Below, one piece after another: positions 33,585 to 43,621 of a DNA stretch of 64,000 nucleotides. A program made the position numbers and the translations under genes. Source of the DNA: Guadua angustifolia (Eukaryota; Streptophyta; Magnoliopsida; Poales; Poaceae); NCBI GenBank assembly GCA_036346375.1, contig CM070515.1:11616423-11680422 (forward strand), read 5' to 3'. The notes under the pieces were generated by a model. The model saw nothing but the letters and a program-made list of their open reading frames with translations, searched no databases and was not told the DNA's origin. The stretch's first letter is position 1, and each line of letters opens with the position of its first letter.

Positions 33585-34425
33585 GAGAATGACGAAAAAT
33601 ATTTTTTTGATAAAGGAAGATTTTATTAATTTTAAGAACATTACATCAAGACGATACAAGTCCTTAAAATTTCTCCCGACCTCTGCTTGACAAGAAACAC
33701 ACAGCCCAGAAAACAAGGAAAAAAAGAAAACAACACACACACGCTAGTGACTATCAATCCGTAGACTAGACCGCCACCCATGCACAGGAATAGAAATCCA
33801 TAGCCACTGCGACAACCGATGAGTAGCCTCCACCATAAAAATTGAATTCCGGCCGTAGTACAACCCAAGTCTGTGACCAATGGGAAGTAACATAAATAAC
33901 CTGCAAGGGTGATATGTGTGATTTTCTTTCAAAAACTACATCATTCCTGCTAAGCCAAAGAGACCAACAAATGGTAGCAGCTCCTAATAAAGCAACATTT
34001 TTGAGATCCTTTTGAAAACAATCTAGCCAACTCCCAAACATATGAGAAACACTTATAGGGCGAATAATGCCAAAAGCTAGATGCAAAACACCCCAGATCA
34101 TACGGGCAAAACGGCAATGAAAAAATAAATGCCTAATTGTCTCCAATTCATGACAAAAACAACATGTTTTACTACCCTGCCAGTTACGTTTGGCCAAATT
34201 ATCTTTAGTCAGAATGACCCCTCTTCGGAGATACCACAAGAACACTTTGATTTTTAGTGGGACTTTCAACTTCCAGAGACGCTTATTAAAATTAGGCACA
34301 TCACATTTAATCAATGCCAAATAATGAGATCTCATTGAAAACTGCCCAGATTGACTCAAGCCCCAACGAAATTCGTCCTCCTCCTGCGACAAATGTAAGT
34401 TGGCGATACGAGAATGACGAAAAAT
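33585..34425 (-). mobile_element. 5'-truncated LINE with perfect 16-bp target duplication
   Basis: The insert 33601-34409 lies on the minus strand. Its poly-A shows as a T-run at 33602-33608. GAGAATGACGAAAAAT occurs at 33585-33600 and again at 34410-34425, a perfect 16-bp target-site duplication. The insert matches only the last ~0.8 kb of the LINE at 25.4-29.1 kb (minus-strand reading FNKRLWKLKVPLKIKVFLW, LRRGVILTKDNLAKRNWQGS, CCFCHELETIRHLFFHCRFA), as expected for incomplete target-primed reverse transcription. Confidence 0.92.
33766..34409 (-). pseudogene. LINE C-terminal zinc-knuckle fragment
   Basis: An open minus-strand frame covers the C-terminal region of LINE ORF2: EFRWGLSQSGQFSMRSHYLA, the C-x2-C...H-x4-C zinc-binding module CCFCHELETIRHLFFHC, and WSLWLSRNDVVFE. 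It keeps the frame that is broken in the longer LINE copy, so the two copies correct each other's indels when compared. There is no reverse transcriptase. The open frame running upstream of 34409 is fortuitous host sequence. Confidence 0.85.
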
Positions 34426-35060
34426 GTGATGCCTATAAAAAGGCAAGGCAGTGTGGACTTGTGTTAGCACAAAGCTCAGAAGCTGAACCACAAACTTTGG
34501 CTTACGAGGTGCGCCGAAGAAAAGAATCGGGCCCTTTTCTGAGAAGCGAAGAAAAATTACATGTAGCTGTTCTGCTGTTGTAAGGGGCCTGACCATACAC
34601 GATGCACATGTCCCTTGTTAAGAAAGCAAGTAGATTATTATTTCACTGTTTGACCGCATAATCATAACTCTTTATGTTCCTCGATCCATATGATTTTCAT
34701 GTTAGAAATGATTATTGTGTTTATATTGAACTGCAGTCAAATGAGAGGTGATGTTGTGCACGATGTCGCCATCATGGGAAGATCAAGACTAATTGGTCAA
34801 CTAAATGAGATCACCTTCTACCGTATTTCATGAATTTTCAGTTATATGATTTCTTGTAATTCTTACGGGGAACAGTGTAGTTCCTCATTTCACTGCTACA
34901 AAGAACAAGTCTATTTGGAGACTCTTTGGCATGCCGTTTTCTTTCATGCAAGAATTATTGATGTATGTGAGAACCATGGAATCAGATCTCTAATGTCACG
35001 TTTTTGTTAGTTCCTGATACGTTCAATTACAACATATTATGATTTGTGACACATGATATT
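34426..35060. other. spacer
   Basis: 34430-34580 is open on the plus strand for about 50 codons (KKARQCGLVLAQSSEAEPQ...) with no domain recognised. The rest is AT-rich. Nothing else is supported. Confidence 0.35.
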
Positions 35061-35069
35061 TTGTTGGAG

Positions 35070-35365
35070 CATCTAAATACTAGGTAAATATCGTAAAGAT
35101 TCGGTAAAACTTGACTTGAGTTGCACGCTTTAACAAGCATCTCGGTAAACATGACCAAGTGAGATACTATATCAACACATAGTTTAAGAAGCAAATACGT
35201 ACCAGGTAAATATCTAAAGGATTTCGTAAACAAGACTAAGATTTAAGAAGCAAATACAGACTAGGTAATATCCAAAGGACTCCGTAGACATGACTAAGTT
35301 ACATAGTTTAAGAAGCAAATACAGACTAGGTAAATATCCAAAGGACTCCGTAAACATAGGAAAGC
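35070..35365. repeat. tandem repeat upstream of the intact NLR
   Basis: TTTAAGAAGCAAATAC(A/G)(G/T)ACTAGGTAAATATCCAAAGGACTCCGTAAACATGACTAAG recurs three to four times (best copies start near 35181, 35241, 35307; a diverged one near 35080), with a 60-70 bp period and an optional TTACATAG insertion. Confidence 0.75.
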
Positions 35366-35544
35366 TTCAGGGTCTTTGCCCGTACGGCTGAACGGCGTCT
35401 ACCCATGCGAACTCTCTCTTATATATTCAGGCCGCCGGCCACGCAGAAGAACAATCCAATTTCCAAATAGCAATAACCATGGTTTGCACAATTAGAGGGA
35501 CATGCGCATTTACCAGATTACCCTTCTCCTTTTGATTTGACAAA

Positions 35545-35616
35545 GATAGAAATTGCTTATGTAACCTTCCACGTAATCTAGATAGAAATTGCTTATGTAA
35601 CCTTCCACGTAATCTT
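35545..35616. repeat. 36-bp perfect tandem duplication
   Basis: GATAGAAATTGCTTATGTAACCTTCCACGTAATCTA at 35545 is repeated at 35581 with no change except its last bases. Confidence 0.85.
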
Positions 35617-36009
35617 TAAGTTAATATCCGGTCCACAATTTTATGTACCTTTGCATAGGTACCTTTAATTGTAGATCATCAGATTGTAATAAATAAACGG
35701 CTGACGTACCTCCGAGCACCGGAGAGAATCACCAAGAAGAGAATGGCTAACTTGGCACCAAAGACATTATTACTGATTTCTCATGTGCGTACAAAGCACG
35801 TTAATCGCCGTTAACGTACTCACCTTCTAATTGTATTATCATTAGCGTAATGTAGCCGTGTTAGAATCTCAGCTCAATCGCTCGTTCTCTACGGTCAGTT
35901 GTCAACAAAGTAGTGAAAAAATGGTCCTACGGTTGGGCATCACCGCTCTAGGCCAGCGTGCCTTTGATCCTTTTCTAAAGCATCGGAAGCCAATCGGATT
36001 ACATTACGC
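35617..36009. other. distal upstream region of the NLR
   Basis: AT-rich sequence with no gene. A TATA-like CTTATATATTCAGG lies farther up at 35421-35434, about 870 bases before the NLR start codon, followed by GCCGCCGGCC. It could be a distant start site if the leader holds an intron, but this is not shown. Confidence 0.35.
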
Positions 36010-36303
36010 TACCCCCTGCCATGTACGTAGTCCCGGAAATCTATATGCTGGCCAACAAGTCACTCAACTGTAAAGCATATTGGTAGCTTGATTCGACACT
36101 TGGCCGGCAGCATGATAGCAGCAATGATTCTGTTGCTTTGCTTGAACACTTGGGTCGCTGGATTCCTCAGCTTCCTAATCCTACCCTCTTTCAGTTGCTT
36201 TGGGTCTCCCTCTCGATAACCTACTTTCGAGAAGAACAACATACACAGTACACTTTCCTCTCATCGCAGCCGAGAGATCGCTCGAGACCGAAAGCAACAA
36301 GAC
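36010..36303 (+). promoter_or_regulatory. proximal promoter and leader of the intact NLR
   Basis: The sequence directly before the ATG is duplicated in diverged form at 33055-33340, so it is a recognisable NLR-family leader. Conserved blocks are CACTTGGCCGGCAG, CTCTTTCAGTTGCTTTGGGT and CACTTTCCTCTCATCGCAGCCGAGAGATCG. Where the relict has TATATATATAAAG this copy reads AACTGTAAAG, so no TATA box is present at that position. Confidence 0.6.
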
Positions 36304-39300
36304 ATGGCTGGGGCGCTAGTTTTCCCCGTGGTGAGCGCCGTGGCCGGAAAGGCGGGAGACGCGCTCGTCCAGAGCGTGACCGGCATGTGGGGCGTCGACG
36401 ACGACCGCAGCAAGCTGGAGCGCCAACTGCTGGCCGTCCAGTGCAAGCTGGCCGACGCCGAGGCGAAGAGCGAGACCAATCCCGCCATCAAGCGGTGGAT
36501 GAAGGACCTCAGGGCCGCCGCCTACGAGGCTGATGATGTCCTCGACGACTTCCAGTACGAGGCGCTCCGCCGCGAGGCCGAGTCCACGACCGGCAAGGTG
36601 CTCAGCTACTTCACCCGCCACAGCCCGCTTCTGTTCCGCCTCTCTGTGAGCAAGAATCTGAACAATGTCCTCAAGAAGATCAATGATCTGGTCCTGGAGA
36701 TGAACACGTTTGGCCTGGAAAACCGTGTAGAGGCGCCGCCAATTCTTTATCGGCAGACGCACTCAGCACTGGACGAGTACTCAGAGATCTTTGGCAGAGA
36801 CGATGACAAGGAGGTGGTGGTGAAGCTGTTGCTCGGCCAGCAAGATCAGCAGAAGGTGCAGGTGCTCCCCATCGTAGGGATGGGGGGTTTGGGCAAGACC
36901 ACACTAGCGAAGATGGTGTACAATGACCAGAGGGTCCAGAACCACTTCCAGTTGAAGATGTGGCACTGTGTGTCTGACAACTTCGATATTTGTTCTCTTG
37001 TGAGATCCATCATTGAATTGGCCACCAAGGAAAGATGCGGCCTACCCGACACCATCCAGCTGTTGCAAGAGCGACTGCAGGAAGTCATTGGCCGAAGAAG
37101 GTATCTACTCGTTCTTGATGATGTCTGGAATGAAGATCAGCGAAAGTGGGATGACGACCTGAAGCCACTATTGTGTTCTATTGGTGGATCAGGAAGCTTT
37201 ATAACTGTCACAAGTCGAAGCCAGCGAGTAGCCTCCATAATGGGCACGCTTCGACCCCATGAGCTAACATGTCTGAGTGAAGATGATTCATGGGAATTGT
37301 TCTCAAAGAAAGCATTTAGTAATGGCGTACAGGAGCAAGCTGAGTTGGTCACCATCGGCAGAGACATTGTCAAGAAATGCAGGGGACTACCTCTTGCTCT
37401 GAAGACAATGGGCGGCTTGATGAGTTCAAAACAACAAGTGCAGGAATGGAAGTCCATCGAACAAAGCACCAAAGGCAAAGATGAGATCCTACCCATACTA
37501 AAGTTGAGCTACACACACTTATCATCTGAGATGAAGCAATGTTTTGCCTTCTGTGCAGTTTTCCCCAAAGACTATGAGATGGACAAGGACATATTGGTCC
37601 AACTATGGATGGCAAATGGTTTCATTCAACAAGAGGGAGCAGTGGATTTGGTTCAGAAAGGAGATACCATTTTCCGTGATTTGGTTTGGAGATCCTTCCT
37701 CCAAGATGTGAAACGGAAGGAACATTTTTCCAGCGGTGATACAATTGGTTGTAAAATGCATGATTTAATGCATGACCTTGCGAAGGAGGTCACAGACGAA
37801 TGTTCAACTACAGCGTCGATAAAAGATGTCCGTCACATGCAAATGTCATGTGCTGAATTGAGACAATACAATGGTGTATCAAAAGGCAGGGCATCTCTCC
37901 GCACTTTATTAGCGGCAACGGCTTCACATAAGGATCTTAAGGAGTTAAGACTGGTATCAATAAGAGCACTGAGTTGTCTTTCTATTATCAACAGCAAGGT
38001 CTTTAAACATTTACGGTATCTCGACCTTTCTGAGTCGGGTATTGTTGCATTGCCAGATTCAATATGTGTGCTATATAACTTGCAATCGCTGAGGCTCAAT
38101 GGTTGCCATAATCTAAAACATTTACCGGAAGGTATGACAACTATGAGGAAGCTCATCCATCTTTATCGTTGTACTAGTTTGGAACAGATGCCACCAAATG
38201 TCAGTCTATTGCACAACCTTCACACATTGACAACATTTGTTGTGGGTGCTAGAAAGGGACGTGGAATCGAGGAGCTCAAAGACCTGCGACACCTTGCCAA
38301 CAGGTTGGAACTGTACAATCTAAGGAAAATAAAGAGTGGGGAAAATGCAAAAGAAGCCAATCTGCACCAGAAGCCAAATCTAAGCGACTTACTATTGTGT
38401 TGGGGCCGCGAAGTAAGTGAGGAGCCTGAAGATGAGGCATATTGTGATGAGGAACAAGTGTTGGAGTCTCTTGCACCTCATAGTAAGCTCCAAATTTTGG
38501 AGGTACATGGATATGGTGGCCTAGTAATGTCACAATGGATGAGAGACCATCGAATGTTCCAGTGCCTAAGAAAACTACATATATCCAACTGCCCAAGATG
38601 TAAGAATCTACCTATGATATGGCCATCAATCTCTCTTGAGTATTTGTACTTACACAAAATGGGTAGCCTAGCCACATTATGTAAGAGCATCGAGGTGGAA
38701 GCTGACGGATACCATACCACTCTACAAATTTTCCCAAAGTTAAAAGTGATGATCTTACAGTCGTTACCGAACTTGGAGACTTGGGCAGAAAACAATGCGG
38801 GAGAGCCCAATAGCTTGGTAATGTTTCCCCAACTCAAAAACCTAAGTATAGACAATTGCCCGAAACTTGCGAGTGTTCCAGAGAGTCCAGTCCTCAAAAA
38901 CCTGAGAATAGAAGGATGTTACAGTCTAGCAATCAGCTCACTCGCACATCTAACAACATTGTCTGATCTCCAATACAGCGTAGAAGGTATTGTTTCTATG
39001 AGCATGCCGCTGGGCTCTTGGCCATCTCTCGTGAGGTTAGAGGTTAGCTCGCTGGCAAACATGATGTTGATGCCTATGGAGGACCTGCAAAGCCAAAGAG
39101 CTCTAGAAAACCTTCGGAGTTTGTTTCTAAGTGGTCCCAACTGCTTCGTAACAGCAGCACCCAGTCTATCGAAACCACATCTTGGGCTTTGGGAATGCTT
39201 TGCCTGTGTGCAAGAATTGACGATGTCGGGATGCAATGAGCTTGTCCGCTGGCCAGTGGAGGAGCTCGGATGCTTGGTTGGCCTCCGCTCTCTGGATATT

Positions 39301-39798
39301 ACGTCTTGTGCCAACCTGGAGGGGAAGGGTTCATCATCCGAGGAAATCCTTTTGCTGCCCCAGCTGGAGAGGTTACGAATTAGCGATTGTGGCAGTTTAC
39401 TGGAGATTCCGATGTTGCCCGCATCCCTTGAGGAAGTGCGGATCCAATTTTGCCCAAGTTTGGTGGCACTGCTGTCAAACCTTGGAAAGCTGAGGGTGCT
39501 CATTGTGGTGGACTGCGGTGGGCTAAAAACGTTGCCTGATGGGATGGATGGGCTCACTTCCCTCGAGCGATTGAGCGTTTTGAATTGTCGAGGGATGGAG
39601 AGATTCCCGGAGGGTCTCCTCCAGCGGCTCCCGACCCTCAAATCTCTACAGATATCTTACTGCCCTGACTTGCAGAGACGTTGCAGACAAGGTGGGGAGT
39701 ATTTCCACTTGGTCTCCTCCATCCCAGAGAAACACATTCCACCAGCAGAATCCAACGTAAAGAGGTCATTCCTGAAGGGGCTCCTTCCCTCCCGCTGA
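36304..39798 (+). CDS. CC-NBS-LRR disease resistance protein, RGA2/RGA4-like, intact
   Basis: One uninterrupted exon of 1164 codons, TGA at 39796. NLRs of this class are cytosolic receptors that sense pathogen effectors and trigger defence by exchanging ADP for ATP on the NB-ARC. Residues 1-~150 are an Rx-type coiled coil with the EDVID-like stretch AAYEADDVLDDFQYEALRR. The NB-ARC has P-loop GMGGLGKTT (192-200), RNBS-A FQLKMWHCVSDNFD, kinase-2 LLVLDDVW (268-275), RNBS-B GSFITVTSRSQR, GLPLA (361-365), RNBS-D CFAFCAVFPKDYEMDKD and MHD (485-487, within KMHDLMHDLA). About 25 irregular LRRs follow, ~540-1130 (for example LRYLDLSESGIVALPDSICVLYNLQSL). Every motif needed for nucleotide binding is present and the length is normal for the class. 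The start is supported by the MAGALVFPVVSAVAGKAG opening shared with the relict at 24768. The specificity is unknown. Confidence 0.95.
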   Translation: MAGALVFPVVSAVAGKAGDALVQSVTGMWGVDDDRSKLERQLLAVQCKLADAEAKSETNPAIKRWMKDLRAAAYEADDVLDDFQYEALRREAESTTGKVLSYFTRHSPLLFRLSVSKNLNNVLKKINDLVLEMNTFGLENRVEAPPILYRQTHSALDEYSEIFGRDDDKEVVVKLLLGQQDQQKVQVLPIVGMGGLGKTTLAKMVYNDQRVQNHFQLKMWHCVSDNFDICSLVRSIIELATKERCGLPDTIQLLQERLQEVIGRRRYLLVLDDVWNEDQRKWDDDLKPLLCSIGGSGSFITVTSRSQRVASIMGTLRPHELTCLSEDDSWELFSKKAFSNGVQEQAELVTIGRDIVKKCRGLPLALKTMGGLMSSKQQVQEWKSIEQSTKGKDEILPILKLSYTHLSSEMKQCFAFCAVFPKDYEMDKDILVQLWMANGFIQQEGAVDLVQKGDTIFRDLVWRSFLQDVKRKEHFSSGDTIGCKMHDLMHDLAKEVTDECSTTASIKDVRHMQMSCAELRQYNGVSKGRASLRTLLAATASHKDLKELRLVSIRALSCLSIINSKVFKHLRYLDLSESGIVALPDSICVLYNLQSLRLNGCHNLKHLPEGMTTMRKLIHLYRCTSLEQMPPNVSLLHNLHTLTTFVVGARKGRGIEELKDLRHLANRLELYNLRKIKSGENAKEANLHQKPNLSDLLLCWGREVSEEPEDEAYCDEEQVLESLAPHSKLQILEVHGYGGLVMSQWMRDHRMFQCLRKLHISNCPRCKNLPMIWPSISLEYLYLHKMGSLATLCKSIEVEADGYHTTLQIFPKLKVMILQSLPNLETWAENNAGEPNSLVMFPQLKNLSIDNCPKLASVPESPVLKNLRIEGCYSLAISSLAHLTTLSDLQYSVEGIVSMSMPLGSWPSLVRLEVSSLANMMLMPMEDLQSQRALENLRSLFLSGPNCFVTAAPSLSKPHLGLWECFACVQELTMSGCNELVRWPVEELGCLVGLRSLDITSCANLEGKGSSSEEILLLPQLERLRISDCGSLLEIPMLPASLEEVRIQFCPSLVALLSNLGKLRVLIVVDCGGLKTLPDGMDGLTSLERLSVLNCRGMERFPEGLLQRLPTLKSLQISYCPDLQRRCRQGGEYFHLVSSIPEKHIPPAESNVKRSFLKGLLPSR

Positions 39799-40860
39799 GT
39801 CTTCAACTGATCGAGGTGCGTATATGTGGCTATACGCTCCTGCATGCATCCCCGGCCCTCTCTCCTATTATCTCGTTGTATTACTTAATTGTATTCCAGA
39901 GTCCAGCTGCATCGTCTCTTTTATTTGGTATGAACACACGACAATTCAATTTGTGTGTCTATCTCAACTGAATGCATCTTCTCTCCTTTTTCGTTGTGCC
40001 AGACTCCTGCCACGGCTCCTTGTTGGGTTATTTGCTGTTCGAAGCTCGCTTCTCGAAGCTTAGGCTGTCCTTTTTCTTTTTCTCAGCAAGGCCGGTATGA
40101 GTAAACTATTGTCTACGTACAGAACCTGTAGCTTGCTTAAATCGCCTATCGAACTAAACAACATGCAGAGGTAAACTTCCGATCCGACGCCATCTTTTAC
40201 TTGTACCTTTGTAAACTGTATATTGCTGTATTATTACTCGTGCAAATGCATTTCGTGAAGCTCTTGTCACTTGTAAATTGCTGGTGTGGTTAGGTTGCTT
40301 TTGCCCCATAACTCTCCAGTTTCCAGCACGATGGCAACATGCTTTATTGTGGACCTTGTGGTGTGCTTAATATGGACTTTTGTCTGGCATTCGCTATTTG
40401 TAAATACCCATGCATGTTGCTTTGTTGTTATAGCGGATTGGCATAATGATATGTGCAGTGAGGTCTTTTGGTCCGCAACAATAATGTGATTCGTGAGTGA
40501 TCTCGAACTTAATTGTTTGTCTGTCTTTGTGCAGCATTGTACTATGGGTGTGCATACGAAAAGTCGAAAGAAAGCAGTAAAGACTGAAGAGGTAATTCCT
40601 CACAAGAGATCAACTAGTGTAGATGGGAGAAGAAGGTGACTGATCTGAACAAAAAAAGACAAAATGTCGTTATTATCTGACACTCTGTTAAATCTGTCAA
40701 AGGGGGAAATCTGAAATCCATTTCTCAATGGTGATATATCTGTGCATACCATAGTTCTAGATCAGCTTCCAAATATTCAACACGTCTTCAAGTTGAAGAG
40801 GGGAAGAAAATCATTTTCTGACCATGCGGAGAAAGCATTAGTCGGTTACCTACTTAGTAA
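39799..40860. other. 3' flank of the NLR gene
   Basis: Contains the NLR 3' UTR and possibly introns. No gene is recognised. AT-rich with a few T-runs. The segment at 40100-40340 has several TTGTAAA(C/T)TG words (40210, 40274). Confidence 0.4.
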
Positions 40861-40861
40861 A

Positions 40862-41035
40862 TAATGTAAATATCTTCTCATATGGTGAAATTGTAAATAA
40901 TGTAAATATCTTCTCATATAGTGAAATTGTTTTCGTGCGTCGGTGGTTTTTTTTCAAAAGGGTTTTCTACGTAAAATCAGTATCTCTCGTTCCTTTGATA
41001 ATATTTTTTGTCGTGCATTTTGTAACAGTGTTCTA
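40862..41035 (+). repeat. ~140-bp block, copy B, with internal 36-bp duplication
   Basis: Matches copy A at 31450-31592: GTAAATATCTTCTCATATAGTGAAATTGTTTTCGTGCGTC, then AAAAGGGTTTTCTACGTAAAATCAGTATCTCTCGTTCCTTTGA and GTGCATTTTGTAACA. The first 36 bases (AATAATGTAAATATCTTCTCATAT(G/A)GTGAAATTGTA) are tandemly duplicated here but single in copy A. Confidence 0.8.
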
Positions 41036-41084
41036 ATTGCCTCTTCTCACCTAATCAATCAAAATGGTTCTTCGGGTTATGGGA

Positions 41085-41560
41085 CTGCTTTGACTTCGTG
41101 GAAGAATTGGTGACAGTTGGATGCGACGATCTTGTCCATTGGCCTGTGAAGGAATTCTGTAGCCTGAATTGCCTTCGAGACCTAGGAGTTTGTAACTGCA
41201 AGAATCTGACTGGCTCACAATCGGACGATCGAATCCCTATGATCGCCCCAGCTGGAGGCGTTAATAATAGGTTTTTGTAACAGTTTATCAGATATTCTAA
41301 AGTTACCTGAATCCCTTGAGAGCTTGTCCATTCAGCATTGCGCATGTTTGATACCGCTGCCTTCAAATGTTGCAAGTCTTGCCAGGCTGACGAACCTCAA
41401 GCTGCGAAGGCTTGAGAAAATTGCTGTTGGGATGGATGGCCTCACCTCACTGCCCTTCAGGAACTGTGGATTAGGCACTAGGGATAGAGACACTACCACA
41501 GGGTCTTCTGGTGCGGCTCCCAACCCTCATGAAGCTAATGACATTAGGTTGTTGTGTTGA
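41085..41560 (+). pseudogene. NLR relict, C-terminal LRR fragment
   Basis: Reads FVEELVTVGCDDLVHWPVKEFC and LNCLRDLGVCNCKNLTGSQSDD, which parallel CVQELTMSGCNELVRWPVEELGC and LVGLRSLDITSCANLEGKGSSSEE of the intact NLR. After frame changes come KLPESLESLSIQHC, LIPLPSNVASLARLTNLKL, GMDGLTSL and finally GLLVRLPTLMKLMTLGCCVDLV, matching EGLLQRLPTLKSLQISYCPDLQ near the intact C-terminus. It begins close to where the fragment at 30916-31440 ends. The Copia LTR starts within its last codons. Confidence 0.8.
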
Positions 41561-42001
41561 TCTCGTACGGCTCGGTCAAAGACCGAGTCCGTAACCGTCA
41601 CTGCGCCCTGATTGGGGGCGCAACAACCTCACTGGTTGCGGCCCTCTGTCACACCCGCGCTATATAAAAGGAGGGACAAGGCCGGCACGTGAACCAACGT
41701 TCGCTGCAGCTCCTTGCGCCCCACATTCCCACAAGACCGATCCAAAACCCTAGCGTGAGGAAGTGACGGGAAGGACGCCGCTGCTCGTCACCGACCGCAC
41801 CGGGCTTCCTCTGTGAACCCCGGCGCCCTAGTACTGCTACGGCCAAGGCGAAGACGAACTCCAACCTCCCGAAGGCTTCGTCCTCACCATGGCTTCGGGA
41901 TCAAACGGGAATGGCGCAAACACCGAAGGTATGGACTAAACGCTCCTAGATCTAGTGGTTAGAGGTAAGGGGAAGGTCCTAGACACCCTAGAAAACTATC
42001 A
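41555..42001 (+). mobile_element. Copia element 1, 5' LTR
   Basis: Starts TGTTGATCTCGTACGG (within a few bases) and ends ACTATCA at 42001, right before a plant Copia primer-binding site. It has a TATA-type CTATATAAAAGGAGGG at 41660-41675 and GC-rich U5. The 5' border is judged from loss of LRR similarity and the TG dinucleotide. A TGAT start at 41558 is an alternative that would pair with ATCA. Confidence 0.7.
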
Positions 42002-42002
42002 A

Positions 42003-42014
42003 TGGTATCAGAGC
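42003..42014 (+). other. primer-binding site of Copia element 1
   Basis: TGGTATCAGAGC, complementary to the 3' end of plant initiator methionine tRNA, one base after the LTR, as in most plant Copia elements. Confidence 0.85.
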
Positions 42015-43621
42015 TCTAGTTTTTTTACCCAAACCCTAACCCTAGAAGTGTTGAAACCTTCGGGTTTAGTTTCGTCCGTAGAAATTAGAAGGAGAGGATG
42101 AAGAACTCTAGCGAAGAACTTTAGATCGTGTTTTGTGAAACCCTAGTGTTTTTTCCCCAAAATCCAAAAGAACCGAATCATAGAAAATCAAGAAAGGGGG
42201 AAGAAACCTTACCTGGCTTTGCCGTGCTCGTCTCCATCGGCGACAGCCACGGGAAGAAGCAGCCACTCCTCAGCCGCCTCCGCGCCCTCGTGCGATGCGC
42301 CTCCGCGCTCCGTCTTGAATCGCGCCTTCAGCAGGGCTTAGGACACCGCCCTTGAGGCCGCTTCGGCAGCGCCGTGTCCACCAGGCGATCGCGTGCTCGA
42401 CGAGAGAACTGCAGGCGGCGCCGCCATTTTCTTCTTCTCCGTCTCTCTCTCTCTCTCTCTTGCGAAGCCTGACTCTGAGAGGCGAAGTGGGCGAGGCGGC
42501 GAAGAATGGATTAGGGTTTCGGCGCCGAATTTTTTCGCGGTTTTATTGCCTCGAAAAATCCTCGGTAGTCCATCTTGATCCAACGGCGCAGATTAGCGCT
42601 GACGGTAGCTCCTTTAATTTTGGCCCAAGGAAGGTGCCAGCCGGCCGAGCCCAGTTCTTGAGGACACGGTGACCAGGAGCATAGTGAAGACCTTGAGCCA
42701 ATTTAGGCGGGAACAGGTGAAACTTTTGTTTTCGGCAATGAATAGTAAATTCAGTTTTTGATTTAATATTTGCTGTGAAGAATAGTTTAAGTGCTAAGTT
42801 GAATTCAGTTTCCGCTGCAAGTTTAAGTTTTGTTGATTTCTAATTAAATTGAAACCAACGTGGATATTTAATTAGAAAATAATAAATGAGATGTTTTATA
42901 GTATTTCACATATGGTAATTTTATTTTTCGACCAGCGTTGAAAATAAATTTGCCATGACCATATTAAGTATGATAGAAAGTTTGAATAAAGTTTGCTCTA
43001 TTCTATCTTGCTTAGCGGTGTTTTAGAAATAGATCATGCTTTATTAAAGTTAAACATGTTTAATTGACCAGCGTTAATTTATTCATGCGAAAGTTTGTAT
43101 TTTTAGTTTCTTGATTAAATTCTTATTTCATTTACGAAGCTTTTCCATTAAGATTGCTAATTCCATAAGCGTCTTTCAAGAGCTTGAAAGGTTGAGCAGC
43201 AACAATTACTCCTCATGGAGAGAACTTGAACTTGGCCATGGCTATGGCTAAGATAGATTATGCCTGCTCCATCCAAAGCACAGTGTGCCGGTTCTGCTGA
43301 AATTTGGGACTCGGAAGCTGCAAATAATCTTTGCAGAAATTGTCGTATAGTATTGAGAAGGCAAAGTGGGACAACTCAAATAGAAAATGCCTCATGGTAA
43401 TCAAGGGCACAATTATTGAGTCCATAAGGGGAGCAATCCCAGACTGTACAGATGCTACATAGTATCTGAAGAAAATAGAAGAGCAGTTTACTGGATCCAC
43501 AAAGGCCTATGCAGGCACATTAATCAAGAAACTTGTCAATGACAAGTATGATGGATCTGGACTGCGCAATGGACCAGGCATTAGAGAGCATGTGAGATCA
43601 TGTGATGAAAAATTGGTTGAA
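42015..43621 (+). pseudogene. Copia element 1 leader and gag remnant
   Basis: 42015-43150 is untranslated leader with a (CT)n run at 42442-42460 and AT-rich spacer. 43180-43620 is a broken gag: LSSNNYSSWRELEL at the start, later KKIEEQFTGSTKAYAGTLI, LVNDKYDGSGLRNGPGIREHV, wording typical of Copia gag (W-x-x-W region, then a G-I-R-E-H block). Stops and frameshifts are frequent. The next Copia LTR interrupts it, and no pol of this element is in the window. Confidence 0.7.
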
